In this document: positions 34,058-43,442 of the stretch, piece after piece | Layout of the letters: each line of letters begins with the position of its first letter | Position numbering within the stretch: the first letter of the stretch is position 1 | From: Terriglobia bacterium | GTDB taxonomy: Bacteria > Acidobacteriota > Terriglobia > Terriglobales > Acidobacteriaceae | NCBI GenBank assembly: GCA_020072585.1 | Contig: JAIQGL010000013.1 | Coordinates: 62,001 to 126,000, forward strand | Length of the DNA: 64,000 nucleotides | Reading direction: 5' to 3' | The notes under the pieces: generated by a model | The model's database searches: none | Seen by the model: only the letters and a program-made list of their open reading frames with translations | What the model was told of the DNA's origin: nothing | Position numbers and translations under genes: made by a program

Positions 34058-35080
34058 ATGAGCAGCGGAGTTATGCAACTCGCCGCCACGCCGGACGCGG
34101 TAGCGCCCGATCCATCCAAGCATGTGAATTACACGTTCGGCATGCTGCTGGGTGTAGACGACTTCAAGCAGGAGTTCGCTTATCTCATCGGACGCGAACA
34201 GTGGATGGCCCGCGACCTGATCGGCTATGGCACCATTAGCGGGCTTAAGGTTTCGCTGGACGTGGCGGCCAAGGGACCGCGAGTTTCGGTTTCGTGCGGA
34301 GATGCGTTGAGCCCCAAAGGGCAGATGATACGCGTTTGCCCATCGCAGTGCGCTTATCTGAATGACTGGCTTACTGCCAACCAGAAGGACGTACAGGCAG
34401 CGCTGAACTTCTCGCCTCCGCCTTCGATGATCAAATTATGGCTGACGCTCTGCTATCGCGATTGCCCGGTTGATCCGGTACCCATTGCTGGCGAGCCGTG
34501 CCGCTCCGCCGATGATCTCATGGCGCCGTCGCGTCTCGTGGATGATTTCCGCCTGGAACTGCGCCTGTCACCGCCTATGCAACAAGAAGAAGACGCGATC
34601 CGGGATTTTGTCGCCTGGCTTGACCAGATTCAGATCACTACGTCCGGCCCTTTCCTGTCGATACCGGACTTTGAAGCGGCCTTGCGCGCGGCACTGGTTC
34701 CGTTCGCTTCGCCTCTCAATCCGGCAACATACTTCCACTTTGGCTCGCCGCTCAGCGTGATTCATGTTCATCCGGATAGTATCGGCGACTATCTGAAGTC
34801 CGCCTTTCGTATCTGGGTCACGGAGATCCGGCCATTGTTTCACACCGGCTGGCCGCCGCCGGCCTGCTCATGCGCGGGTGAGACCAGCCAGACTGCACCG
34901 CCCGAGGATTGCCTGATGCTGGCGGAGGTTGACGTTCCGCTTGTCAATGTCGGGCCGGGCCAGAACTGGCAGGTGGATGGCACAAAAGCAACGACACTGG
35001 ATGAAAGCCATCGCCCGATTCTGCTGCACACCCGCCTGTTGCAGGAGTGGATGCAAAGCGGTCTGCGCGGAGGGAAATAG
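34058..35080 (+). CDS. Fibre-like/baseplate-attached protein 1
   Basis: 340 residues with a good AAGGAG site. Near the N-terminus is HVNYTFGMLLGVDDFKQEFAYLIGREQWMARDLIGYGTISGLKV, and the next gene has the matching motif SVNFFNGRLLTGEDLTAEQQANRVAHSLLGQAMGSGVAYGLEV. This shared module probably docks the protein to the baseplate. The middle contains several Cys (SCGDAL, RVCPSQCAYL, CYRDCPVDP). Pro-rich loops follow. It follows the wedge genes, the usual place for fibre or receptor-binding components; receptor unknown. Confidence 0.7.
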   Translation: MSSGVMQLAATPDAVAPDPSKHVNYTFGMLLGVDDFKQEFAYLIGREQWMARDLIGYGTISGLKVSLDVAAKGPRVSVSCGDALSPKGQMIRVCPSQCAYLNDWLTANQKDVQAALNFSPPPSMIKLWLTLCYRDCPVDPVPIAGEPCRSADDLMAPSRLVDDFRLELRLSPPMQQEEDAIRDFVAWLDQIQITTSGPFLSIPDFEAALRAALVPFASPLNPATYFHFGSPLSVIHVHPDSIGDYLKSAFRIWVTEIRPLFHTGWPPPACSCAGETSQTAPPEDCLMLAEVDVPLVNVGPGQNWQVDGTKATTLDESHRPILLHTRLLQEWMQSGLRGGK

Positions 35081-35089
35081 GAGAACGCC

Positions 35090-36352
35090 ATGCCAAACAA
35101 TCTCCTTACGCCTATTGTGAATGACCGGACACGCTCGGTGAACTTCTTCAACGGGAGACTGTTGACGGGAGAAGACCTTACAGCGGAGCAGCAAGCTAAC
35201 CGGGTGGCGCATAGCCTGCTCGGCCAGGCGATGGGCTCAGGCGTTGCTTACGGATTAGAGGTTTCAGAATCGGCAACGCTCAGCCAGATTGCGTCTCCAG
35301 TGCTTTCCATCAAGCGCGGGCTGGCTATCAATTCAAATGGTGGAACACTGCTTCTGGATAATGACACGGATATATCGCTGGTGCGTCCGGCGGGCCCTGT
35401 CAGTGGCGGGTCATCTGTTTTTGCGGAATGCCTTCCAATGCAGTCCGGTGTTTACATCGCGGGAGCGGGTGTCTATCTGCTCACGATCGGTCCGGCGTCT
35501 GCAACGCAGGGGTTGGCTGAAGTAAGTGGCGTGAGCACAGGTTCGGCGCCTTGCAATAGCAAATACAAAGCGGATGGCGTGCAATTCCGGCTGGTGCAAT
35601 TAGATCTTACCCAGAGCGAACTCGGTGATGTAAATCATCTCCGCAATCTTGTGGCTTACAAATGTTTGGGGGTTGATGATTGGGCCACAAATGTGCGTGA
35701 TCCATTTGGAACAGCTCCTGGCAGCCATGGACTGATCAATCAACTTCGATCTGCCAAGACCATTACCGACTGTGAAGTCCCGCTGGCCGTACTGTATTGG
35801 ACTGCGACGGACGGAATCGTCTTTATCGATATGTGGGCTGCACGGCGGCCCCTGGTGGCAAAAGATCTGCTGGACGCATGGGCGCCAGGAGCGGGCAGGC
35901 GACGCACGATCGACGGTATTGCAATGTTTCTGCAGTTTCAGGGACAGCTGAATGATCTGGCTGAATCCACGCCCGCGATCAATCCCCTTTCCGTCAAAGT
36001 CACGGATTATTTTCGTTACCTGCCTGCGTCCGGACTACTCCCCATTGGGAATGTCAACCCTGGGGATGGGTTTGATTACCTTCAGTTTTTGAGCGGCCGA
36101 ACCTATCGCAATCCGGTGTTTATGGAGGGAGCAAGGCTTGAGAGGCTGGTTCGTACTTCCTTCCTCTATCCGCCCATTGATCTTAGCAACCAGGAAATGT
36201 TGTGGCTCTATCAGGTCCGCGAGAACCAGCAGGCCATCGATAGCGGTGTTAATCCACCTCGGTTGTACATGGTCTTTGCGAACGGTCATATACCGTTCCA
36301 AGGGGACGCTCAGTACGACTTGAACTACTGGAACTACGCCAATTTTGTGTGA
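35090..36352 (+). CDS. Fibre-like/baseplate-attached protein 2
   Basis: 420 residues, AGGAG site, 9 bases after the previous gene. It shares the N-terminal VNF-x-G-x-LL-x-x-EDL module with protein 1, followed by a beta-rich part (LSIKRGLAINSNGGTLLLDNDTDISL...GVYLLTIGPASATQG) and a C-terminal half of mixed structure (VAYKCLGVDDWATN, AVLYWTATDGIVFIDMWAARRPL). It is probably a second baseplate-mounted appendage or adaptor. No enzymatic motif is visible. Confidence 0.7.
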   Translation: MPNNLLTPIVNDRTRSVNFFNGRLLTGEDLTAEQQANRVAHSLLGQAMGSGVAYGLEVSESATLSQIASPVLSIKRGLAINSNGGTLLLDNDTDISLVRPAGPVSGGSSVFAECLPMQSGVYIAGAGVYLLTIGPASATQGLAEVSGVSTGSAPCNSKYKADGVQFRLVQLDLTQSELGDVNHLRNLVAYKCLGVDDWATNVRDPFGTAPGSHGLINQLRSAKTITDCEVPLAVLYWTATDGIVFIDMWAARRPLVAKDLLDAWAPGAGRRRTIDGIAMFLQFQGQLNDLAESTPAINPLSVKVTDYFRYLPASGLLPIGNVNPGDGFDYLQFLSGRTYRNPVFMEGARLERLVRTSFLYPPIDLSNQEMLWLYQVRENQQAIDSGVNPPRLYMVFANGHIPFQGDAQYDLNYWNYANFV

Positions 36353-36379
36353 CAAGCAACGAAGAGGGAGCGTATCAAA

Positions 36380-37552
36380 ATGTCCAAGCTATTTAACGAT
36401 ATACAGCCGGGCGATCTGATCATGTCAAGCTTCTGGAACCAGGTTTTGCATGCTCTCAACTCGTTCGATGACCGCATCACAGCTCTTGAAGCAATCGGCT
36501 CCACAGGCGGAGGTTTGGCCATCAGCGGAATATTCCCGCCCAGCCCTGTTCATATTGGCGACACGGTGACAATTCTGGGCCGCGGGTTCGGAGTTCCTTC
36601 GTCAAATAGTGTGAATATTGATGGTACTGCTGTAAGCCAATTGCTGGCGGGCAGTAATGATTCACAGTTAATCATCAAAATTCCAAATTTGCAGGGAATA
36701 CCGCAAGCGGGAAAGTTTGTTACGCTTACGGTATCCAATCCCAAGGGCTCTGTAAATATTACTTTCCTTCTCTTGCAGGGCCAGCCGACCATACCTACGG
36801 GTACGCTTCAGGTGAATATGAGTCCAATCAAGGTTTCACCTGCCGATCCGTCAATACTCGCCGGCAAGCCCTACATTTTTACATTTACCGTAACCGCCAT
36901 CACATCCATGGATGAAACTTACACTGTGACTCCCACAGTGAACTCTGGATGGACAGCGGTATTGGTGGATGGCAGTGGGACCCCGATCATTCCTGCCGAG
37001 GTTCCGATTCCGAAGGGCGATCCGCCGAATGGCATAGCGCAAGACATTCGCATCATGGTGACCAGCCCGCTGGGCGCTGCAAATGGAACTTCTTCGCCTG
37101 TAAGCGTTACAGTCACCGCCAAACATAATTCCACAATAACGAATTTTGGCGCCAGTCCAACGCCGATGACGGTGGGCAGCCCGCCGCCGGGTGGCCAGGA
37201 CCAGGTCATCGTTTCATTTGATTCCATATTTGCGCCGGGAACCTTGTCTGCGGGGACTGTAAAGATTCCGCCAACGAACAGCCAGGTTCGCGTGGACTTT
37301 AAGGCCACGATCAAGGACATAGGAAGCGCTGTGACCTACAACATCGCAGCACCGACAATCCAGCCTCCTTCAGCACTCTGGAATGCGCAGTTGAAGAGTG
37401 CAGCGCAGATTACAACGCCCGGTTTACATACATTTTCGATTGCACTTTCAGCACAACCCGGAGCACCCGCTGCCAATTTGGTGGTGTCCGTCAGTTCTAC
37501 TGGCGGTCAGGTGGTAACCGGCCAGGTGACCCAGCCGATCATCGCTGGGTAA
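36380..37552 (+). CDS. Fibre-like protein 3 with IPT/TIG domain
   Basis: 390 residues, GAGGGAG site. A helical start (FNDIQPGDLIMSSFWNQVLHALNSFDDRITALEAIG) resembles the stem of trimeric fibres. An IPT/TIG Ig-like domain follows (GIFPPSPVHIGDTVTILGRGFGVPSSNSVNIDGTAV...LTVSNPKG, residues about 50-130), then at least two more Ig-like beta domains rich in Thr/Pro/Val. No signal peptide, so it is cytoplasmic until lysis or release, in line with an eCIS tail fibre. It is a candidate receptor-binding component. Confidence 0.72.
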   Translation: MSKLFNDIQPGDLIMSSFWNQVLHALNSFDDRITALEAIGSTGGGLAISGIFPPSPVHIGDTVTILGRGFGVPSSNSVNIDGTAVSQLLAGSNDSQLIIKIPNLQGIPQAGKFVTLTVSNPKGSVNITFLLLQGQPTIPTGTLQVNMSPIKVSPADPSILAGKPYIFTFTVTAITSMDETYTVTPTVNSGWTAVLVDGSGTPIIPAEVPIPKGDPPNGIAQDIRIMVTSPLGAANGTSSPVSVTVTAKHNSTITNFGASPTPMTVGSPPPGGQDQVIVSFDSIFAPGTLSAGTVKIPPTNSQVRVDFKATIKDIGSAVTYNIAAPTIQPPSALWNAQLKSAAQITTPGLHTFSIALSAQPGAPAANLVVSVSSTGGQVVTGQVTQPIIAG

Positions 37553-37590
37553 GGAAACAGCAAGTGGAAGATTTTTGAGGAGAGTTTGAA

Positions 37591-39384
37591 ATGAAAGCTA
37601 CAAACAATGTCGTTGCTATACAGACTTCAGGAAAAAACCAGAGAGTGTTTCTTTTGGGAGCACTTGTGACCCTATGGTTATTGGCGTTTTGTGCGCCACT
37701 CAATGCGCAGCTTCCTAACTACAAGCTTTGCTATACCCAGGTAGTAGGCTTGCCGATCACAAATCCAAACCAGCCTCCCACCATCGACGGAGTGGTCACA
37801 AACGACCCTGGTTGGCATCAGGCTTTTCGCTATGTCTTTAACAATGGGACACCATCCTCGAATGCGGTGCAGGGAATACGGGACAACAGCTTCCTTTATA
37901 TGTCGGTCGAGGTCAATAACGATGCGACCTATGACAATTCAGATATGTTTATCCTCACCTTGAGCCCCGCTCACGGCGCTAATGCAGCCGATGACCGGCG
38001 TCTTCACATCTACCCGAACAACACAGGTGTTCAAAAGGGTGTTGGATCCGCACCCCGGCAGGTTGATTACTGGGTGAATAGCTCAACCTGGAATACCCCC
38101 ACGGCCACATCTCCTCTGCCTGCGGGGACTGACATTAAAGTCAGCAACTCGGGCGCCCCAGACTCAGGTAACGTCACCTGGGTGATTGAAATCAAGCTGC
38201 CGCTTGCCGCTTATAACATTCCTGCGACGGGGAATTTTGGACTCTTCTTTGACATCATGGCCGTGAATGGCAATACGGCTACTGTTACTGAGAATTTCTG
38301 GCCCAATGAATCCGGCAACTCGATCGGTGTTTTCACTGACACTAATACGCCTGCCGAGGCCACTTGGGGGAACGGAACTCAAGACCCAGCCGCAACTTGT
38401 TTTGGGGTTTTCCTTAACCCGGGCAATAGCACGGATATCACCAGCAATCATTCGCAGACCCAGATTGACGCAGTGAGCGTCCCCAACAGCAACATATTCA
38501 CAGCGACACCGCATAACACTTCGGTGGATCGTAACGGCAATCCGATTGCTGCGACCGGGGTCACGGTCAAGTTCAGCATTGCGAACTTCGGGTTGGCATC
38601 GAACTGGACTCCCATTCCAACCGCTCCGAATCCGGTTGGTCCGCAGACCATCGCCGCCGGAGGCACGGGTAGTTTTTCTTCCACGGCATGGAACATCACG
38701 GACCCAGCTCTGATTGCCAACTACAAGGCGCATCCGGATCAGTGCATTCTTGTTGAAATGGATTCCACCAGCCCGGGCGTCACGTTTGTGAATAAGAGCG
38801 TCAAGCGCAATATGTGGGTCCAGACTGCGTCTGAGGTGGTGAAGCCGGCGCAGATTGATGCCAAAGGATTTGGCGCGCCACCAACCGGACAAGCAGAGCA
38901 ACTGTTTGATCTTGTGCTTTCAAAGCGCCAGGAAGTGATACAGCGTAACCCCGACAATGCCAATGCTACGACAGGAACTAAAAACCGGATATTTTCACGG
39001 CTCACCTGGATTGCCAACGGATGCCGGCATACGGGACGTTTTGTGCAGATCCAGAAACAAAAGTATGAAATATGTGAGGACGCCGGAGCGTTCGGCTCAA
39101 TCGTTGAACATACCGGTGCGGAGGCCGTTGGCGACTGGATTACAGGTCTGGAAGGAAAAGGCGTTAACAAAGTTGGGAATCTTAAGAATGTTTTCCGCGT
39201 CAGCGTCCCCAAGGATGGTGTTGCGGATCTCACGACCAAATTCCAGCCGATCGAAGGCCCAGTCAAAAAGGACTGCTTCAAGAAGTCGCCCGGCGGCGCC
39301 ATGATTCTGCTGTTTGGCATATTCGTTGTCGGGATCAAAATTTACAGACCTCGAAAACGGAAAAACAGCAGTCCTGTGGTTTAA
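37591..39384 (+). CDS. Secreted, C-terminally anchored beta protein (CBM9-like N-terminal domain)
   Basis: 597 residues with a signal peptide (basic start, then VFLLGALVTLWLLAFCAPLNAQ) and a C-terminal hydrophobic helix followed by a basic tail (GGAMILLFGIFVVGIKIYRPRKRKN), so it is exported and tethered. Residues 50-220 (NQPPTIDGVVTNDPGWHQAFRYVF...DNSFLYMSVEVNNDATYDNSDMFILTLSP) look like a carbohydrate-binding CBM9/DOMON-type sandwich. It is the only exported protein among the structural genes and lies directly upstream of an Lgt-like gene with a 9-base gap. It may be a surface partner of the injection system. The Cys in the signal region (LAFC) is not a canonical lipobox. Confidence 0.7.
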   Translation: MKATNNVVAIQTSGKNQRVFLLGALVTLWLLAFCAPLNAQLPNYKLCYTQVVGLPITNPNQPPTIDGVVTNDPGWHQAFRYVFNNGTPSSNAVQGIRDNSFLYMSVEVNNDATYDNSDMFILTLSPAHGANAADDRRLHIYPNNTGVQKGVGSAPRQVDYWVNSSTWNTPTATSPLPAGTDIKVSNSGAPDSGNVTWVIEIKLPLAAYNIPATGNFGLFFDIMAVNGNTATVTENFWPNESGNSIGVFTDTNTPAEATWGNGTQDPAATCFGVFLNPGNSTDITSNHSQTQIDAVSVPNSNIFTATPHNTSVDRNGNPIAATGVTVKFSIANFGLASNWTPIPTAPNPVGPQTIAAGGTGSFSSTAWNITDPALIANYKAHPDQCILVEMDSTSPGVTFVNKSVKRNMWVQTASEVVKPAQIDAKGFGAPPTGQAEQLFDLVLSKRQEVIQRNPDNANATTGTKNRIFSRLTWIANGCRHTGRFVQIQKQKYEICEDAGAFGSIVEHTGAEAVGDWITGLEGKGVNKVGNLKNVFRVSVPKDGVADLTTKFQPIEGPVKKDCFKKSPGGAMILLFGIFVVGIKIYRPRKRKNSSPVV

Positions 39385-39393
39385 GGAGAACTC

Positions 39394-40230
39394 ATGTTGC
39401 AGACAGTGGAGCAATTCCTGGCGGCCCTCGATCCCGGATACGTCTGGGCGGGGGCGCTGTTGGGAGCGTTGGCTTATGCGGTGCGCTTTGCCCAGCGTGA
39501 AGGGCTTGAGTCGCGCACCGTATATTGGGCCGGCGTGTTTGCAATCGTATTTGGGCTCTGGGGCGGCCATCTTCTGGGTATCTTCTATTACGGCACGGAT
39601 GGGCGTCCCTGGGCTTGGCTTCGTTTCTGGTCGGGAGGCCAGGCGCAATACGGCGGACTCATTGCGGGAGCCATTGCCGTTTTACTTTTTCTCAAAGCCC
39701 GCAAGATATCTCTTCTCACTTATGCTGACGTTATTGCTCCCGCGGTGGCGCTAGGTGTGGCAATCGGACGAATTGGTTGTTTTCTGAACGGCGACGATTT
39801 TGGCAGTCTTTCTCACTTGCCTTGGGCTGTGCAGTTCCCGCCCGGTACAGAAGCGTATGCTGACCATTTGGTGCGCGGCTGGATTGCGCCAACCGACGCT
39901 CTTTCCTTGCCGGTTCACCCTGTTCAGCTTTACGCCACTCTTGCGTGGCTCGGATTTTTTGCTGTTCTTGTTGTCTATCGCCCTGGCCGGCCAGGCCTTC
40001 GACTGGCTCTATTTGCCTTTCTGCAGGGCGTTGGCCGCTTTATTGAGCAGCTTTTTCGTGGCGACTTCCAGCCTGTGCTTGGCCCGCTCTCTCTCACCCA
40101 GATCATCAGTCTGTTTTTCATCGCGGTGGGAGTTGGAATCTGGCTATATCAGAGAAAGGAAAAATTCGCTGATGGATCCGCAGCTGCCGGGTATTTAAAC
40201 AAGCAGGCTGAATTCAATTCAACGTTCTGA
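39394..40230 (+). CDS. lgt: Lgt-like prolipoprotein diacylglyceryl transferase
   Basis: 278-residue multi-pass membrane protein of the Lgt family, which transfers diacylglyceryl from phosphatidylglycerol to the lipobox Cys of prelipoproteins. Visible features are SGGQAQYGGLIAGA, the signature GRIGCFLNGDDFG (the textbook form has NF and E where this has CF and D; CF variants are common in divergent Lgts), HPVQLYATLAWLGFF and the late GRFIEQLFRGD with the basic residue corresponding to the catalytic Arg region. AAGGAG precedes the ATG. It is embedded between eCIS genes. It may be the housekeeping copy or a dedicated paralogue; a second copy elsewhere cannot be seen. Confidence 0.85.
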   Translation: MLQTVEQFLAALDPGYVWAGALLGALAYAVRFAQREGLESRTVYWAGVFAIVFGLWGGHLLGIFYYGTDGRPWAWLRFWSGGQAQYGGLIAGAIAVLLFLKARKISLLTYADVIAPAVALGVAIGRIGCFLNGDDFGSLSHLPWAVQFPPGTEAYADHLVRGWIAPTDALSLPVHPVQLYATLAWLGFFAVLVVYRPGRPGLRLALFAFLQGVGRFIEQLFRGDFQPVLGPLSLTQIISLFFIAVGVGIWLYQRKEKFADGSAAAGYLNKQAEFNSTF

Positions 40231-40240
40231 TTCCGGAGAG

Positions 40241-42187
40241 ATGGTCGGACCACAAACCAATACGACGCTCGTCGGCAGGTTGCGGATCAGGAGCAGGTCT
40301 TCTGATCCGCAGGCGGAACAGCAGCGCATCGCACGGATGCTGCGCTCGGCTACGCTGCACCCGGCCGGTCTGCCGGAGTCAGCCACACTGGTGGTGCGGC
40401 GGCTGGTGGATCCTCTGCCGTCAAGACTGCGAGTGGGGCCGCTGGATATTCTGCCAGACGCCTCATGGCAGCGCGCGGTTTCTGCGGCCCTGGAAAGACT
40501 TGCCGTTTCTGCTGCGCGACCTGCTTATGGCGCAGTTCCAGCGGAAATTGAGGCAGTTCTGTTTTACGATCGCGCGGAAGTGCTGGCCTCACTCGCACTG
40601 GACTGGATGAGCGGAACGCTTCCGGTTCAATGGTGGTGGCGCGAACTCCTGCGCGGAAGCGACGTAATTACCGCGCTCTTGCGGGAATGGATAGAGTCTC
40701 CCCATTATGTTCCCGCCGCCGTGGATCTGCTGGCGAAACGCAGACATGCCATACAGTTTGTTCAGCGCCTGCCGCAGCAGGCTGCTGCCGCAATAGTGGA
40801 ATCTGTGCTGAATGTCCATTGCATTCCATGTCCCCGCATCGATGCCATGACGCAACAAAAGATCCCAGAAGACCATGATGAGCCGCCCGCGTGGTCGCCT
40901 GACGCCGTTCAGACGCAAACGCGCAGATACACAGCGCCCTTGCTTGCTCCTTCATTGCCGTGGGTTCCTGAAGCTTCCACGCCAGGATTGTTGCCGGTGC
41001 AACGGATGCTGCTGGTCCAGTCCCTCATGCTGCGTCGGGCGCCAGCCATTGCTCGCACTGTGGCGTTCCAGAAGAAACTCCTGCTGTGGCAGGCACGAGC
41101 AGAGAGTACCGGACTGATTGAAAGTCACGCAGAACAGGTTGCGCAAGACATCAAGAGCGGAGCCTCGCTACCAACAATCTCCACGTTTGAGATGCCGGAA
41201 CAGGTCGCCGCTCCAGGAACGGCGAACGGCTTTCAACCTGTTTCTTCCACGAACGAACTGCTGGAGGAGGCTGGGCCGCAGTTAACAAGTGTGCGCACGG
41301 CGCAAACCGGCCGTGAAGCTATCCCCGAGTCATTGCTTCCCGAAGTCGAGTCCGGCGAGCAAGCCGCGATGCTCGCAAAGGATGACCTGATCGCCGCTAC
41401 AGAGCTCTCACAGCAGCCAGCCATTGCTGAACAGGAAGTTATTTCAATATCAGAGACGGCCTCCGCGCCGGTGGCTCGACTTGATGCTGCCCAAACGGAG
41501 CAAAAGACTGGACCTTCCCAAACCCTGGAAACCGCGTATGGCGGAGTTTTCTTTCTCCTGGGGCTGGCTTTGTATCTATATATATATGGTGATTTCACCA
41601 GCCCATCTGAACCCGGATTGGAGCTGAATATATGCGACTTCCTGGCCCTGATGGCAAATGAACTCACTGGAGGAGAGATAAAAAAAGACCCTTTGTGGGA
41701 TGAACTGTCTTCTCTTGCTGGCCGTTCAAAATCGACGAAGCCGGGTTTGGGCTTTGATCCCCCGAATGAGTGGCGGCTGCCTCCGGAATGGCTTGAGCCA
41801 TTTTCTCAAGATTATGATCCGCAGCCGGTTCTCACCAACGGACGAATGATCGCAATGCATCCTGCGGGATTCACTGTGATCGATGTGCCTGCGGAAACAA
41901 ATGCCCAGTGCGGCATTGGCGAAGGCGCCGAGTCGGTGGACCGTTTACAACGCTGGGTCGGCTGGATGGCTTCCTATTTTCGTGCCCGTCTGGTACGCGC
42001 ACTTGGCCGCGAAGACGCAGTGTTTTTGCTTTGCACCCGGCCTGCGCGCGTTGTCTTCACGCTTACTCACATTGACGTGACTTTTTCGCTGGACCATCAT
42101 CCGATCGAGTTGCGCATGGCCGGACTTGACCGTGATCTTGGGTGGATTCCCGCAGCGGGGAGATATCTGTCATTTCATTTTGCCTAG
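40241..42187 (+). CDS. Probable eCIS tape-measure protein (CIS_TMP-like, Pvc14-type)
   Basis: 648 residues. The N-terminal half has an LRVGPLDILP strand, followed by helices with LALDWMSGTLPVQWWWRELL, which fits the LLxFFLxTGxLPWW motif of contractile-injection tape-measure proteins. Near residues 440-470 is GGVFFLLGLALYLYIYGDFT, a hydrophobic segment also seen in that group. The middle (about 300-430) is Glu/Ala/Gln-rich and likely disordered. No other tape-measure candidate exists in the operon. Assigning length control is inference from family resemblance; an eCIS protein of unknown role is the alternative. Confidence 0.55.
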   Translation: MVGPQTNTTLVGRLRIRSRSSDPQAEQQRIARMLRSATLHPAGLPESATLVVRRLVDPLPSRLRVGPLDILPDASWQRAVSAALERLAVSAARPAYGAVPAEIEAVLFYDRAEVLASLALDWMSGTLPVQWWWRELLRGSDVITALLREWIESPHYVPAAVDLLAKRRHAIQFVQRLPQQAAAAIVESVLNVHCIPCPRIDAMTQQKIPEDHDEPPAWSPDAVQTQTRRYTAPLLAPSLPWVPEASTPGLLPVQRMLLVQSLMLRRAPAIARTVAFQKKLLLWQARAESTGLIESHAEQVAQDIKSGASLPTISTFEMPEQVAAPGTANGFQPVSSTNELLEEAGPQLTSVRTAQTGREAIPESLLPEVESGEQAAMLAKDDLIAATELSQQPAIAEQEVISISETASAPVARLDAAQTEQKTGPSQTLETAYGGVFFLLGLALYLYIYGDFTSPSEPGLELNICDFLALMANELTGGEIKKDPLWDELSSLAGRSKSTKPGLGFDPPNEWRLPPEWLEPFSQDYDPQPVLTNGRMIAMHPAGFTVIDVPAETNAQCGIGEGAESVDRLQRWVGWMASYFRARLVRALGREDAVFLLCTRPARVVFTLTHIDVTFSLDHHPIELRMAGLDRDLGWIPAAGRYLSFHFA

Positions 42188-42257
42188 AGAAAAAACCAAT
42201 CTTGCTGCGAACGCACGGGAATATAGAAACGAGCTCGAATCGGAACAAGGTGCAACG

Positions 42258-43442
42258 ATGATTTCAACGGCGGAACAACCTCTGGTTTCATGCATTATGC
42301 CGACGGCCAACCGGCGTCGGTTTGTACCGCTGGCAATACAGAATTTTTTGCAACAGGATTATCCCAATCGAGAACTGGTGATTCTCGATGATGGCCAGGA
42401 CAGTGTAGCTGACCTTCCGCCTCCTGATCCGCGGGTGAAGTATATACGCATGACGCACCGGCAGACCGTGGGCGCAAAACGCAATCAGTGTGTGCAGGCC
42501 AGTCAGGGAGAACTCATCATGCACTGGGACGACGATGATTGGGTGGCCCCCCATCGCATCAGCTATCAGGTGGAGGGGATGTTGCGCGAAGGGGCTGAAG
42601 TATGCGGTTTGCGGCAAATGCTATTTCATGATCTATCTACCAGTAAGACGTGGCTGTACACGTACCCGCCTAACCTGCGGACATGGGTGGTCGGAGGATC
42701 ATTGTTGTACACGCGTAACTTCTGGCAACGGTCGCCGTTCCCAGATGTACAAATTGGGGAAGACTCCCGCTTTTTGTGGAAACATATCCATGGGAAACTG
42801 GCCGTGCTTCCAGACTACCGTTTCTATGTGGCCATGATTCATTCGGCAAACACTAGTCCCAAGACCTGTGGCGACCCTTATTGGGCACTCTGGCCGGAAG
42901 ACCCTCGATCGATTATGGGCGATGTGTTTGATCTTTATCATTCGGAGCGGGGCGCGGCCCTGCGGCAGGAAGAAACTTTGAGAGGGCAGCGGATGAAATT
43001 AAATCTTGGTTGTTGTGATGCGGTTATTCCTGGCTTTGTGAATGTAGATGTCGTAGCCGGGCCGGGGGTTGACCAGGTGGCTGACCTTAGCGCGCCGTGG
43101 CCTTGGGCCGATAGTTCGGTTGAGTATGTGCGTGCCTGGGACATCATTGAGCACCTGCCCGACAAAATCAAGACCATGAACGAAATGTACCGGGTGCTCG
43201 CGCCTGGTGGACGGGCGGAAATTGCCGTGCCTACCACGGATGGCACGGGAGCATTTCAAGATCCAACACATGTTTCCTTCTGGAACAGGCGCAGCTTTCT
43301 ATACTACGAGGCTGGAAACCCGTATCGCGAGCGCTTTGCCAACAGTTATGGCATTCGGGCAAGGTTTCGCACCGTGTCGGAGCGTACTGACCGGAGCCTG
43401 GACGGCCCGCGATTGACGATTATCCTGGAGGCTGTGAAGTAG
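42258..43442 (+). CDS. GT2 glycosyltransferase fused to SAM-dependent methyltransferase
   Basis: 394 residues from ATG 42258; earlier starts would overlap the previous gene by about 60 bases. N-terminal family-2 glycosyltransferase (VSCIMPTANRRRFVPLAIQNFLQQDYPNRELVILDDGQ, acidic metal site HWDDDDW, about residues 90-100) occupies about 1-240. The C-terminal domain (KLNLGCCDAVIPGFVNVDV...WDIIEHLPDKIKTMNEMYRVLAPGGRAEI) is a class I methyltransferase. It probably adds and methylates sugars on a cell-surface or protein acceptor. The next gene begins in its stop (TAGTG). Confidence 0.85.
   Translation: MISTAEQPLVSCIMPTANRRRFVPLAIQNFLQQDYPNRELVILDDGQDSVADLPPPDPRVKYIRMTHRQTVGAKRNQCVQASQGELIMHWDDDDWVAPHRISYQVEGMLREGAEVCGLRQMLFHDLSTSKTWLYTYPPNLRTWVVGGSLLYTRNFWQRSPFPDVQIGEDSRFLWKHIHGKLAVLPDYRFYVAMIHSANTSPKTCGDPYWALWPEDPRSIMGDVFDLYHSERGAALRQEETLRGQRMKLNLGCCDAVIPGFVNVDVVAGPGVDQVADLSAPWPWADSSVEYVRAWDIIEHLPDKIKTMNEMYRVLAPGGRAEIAVPTTDGTGAFQDPTHVSFWNRRSFLYYEAGNPYRERFANSYGIRARFRTVSERTDRSLDGPRLTIILEAVK

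Noticed and set aside
37680-37720. Lipoprotein signal (lipobox) in the exported protein upstream of lgt
   Set aside because: The residues before the Cys are L-A-F, not the usual small residue at -1, so this is not a convincing Lgt substrate.
38164-38901. 245-codon minus-strand frame
   Set aside because: Shadow of the exported anchored protein gene; rich in Arg/His/Ser as expected from antisense of a GC-rich coding strand.
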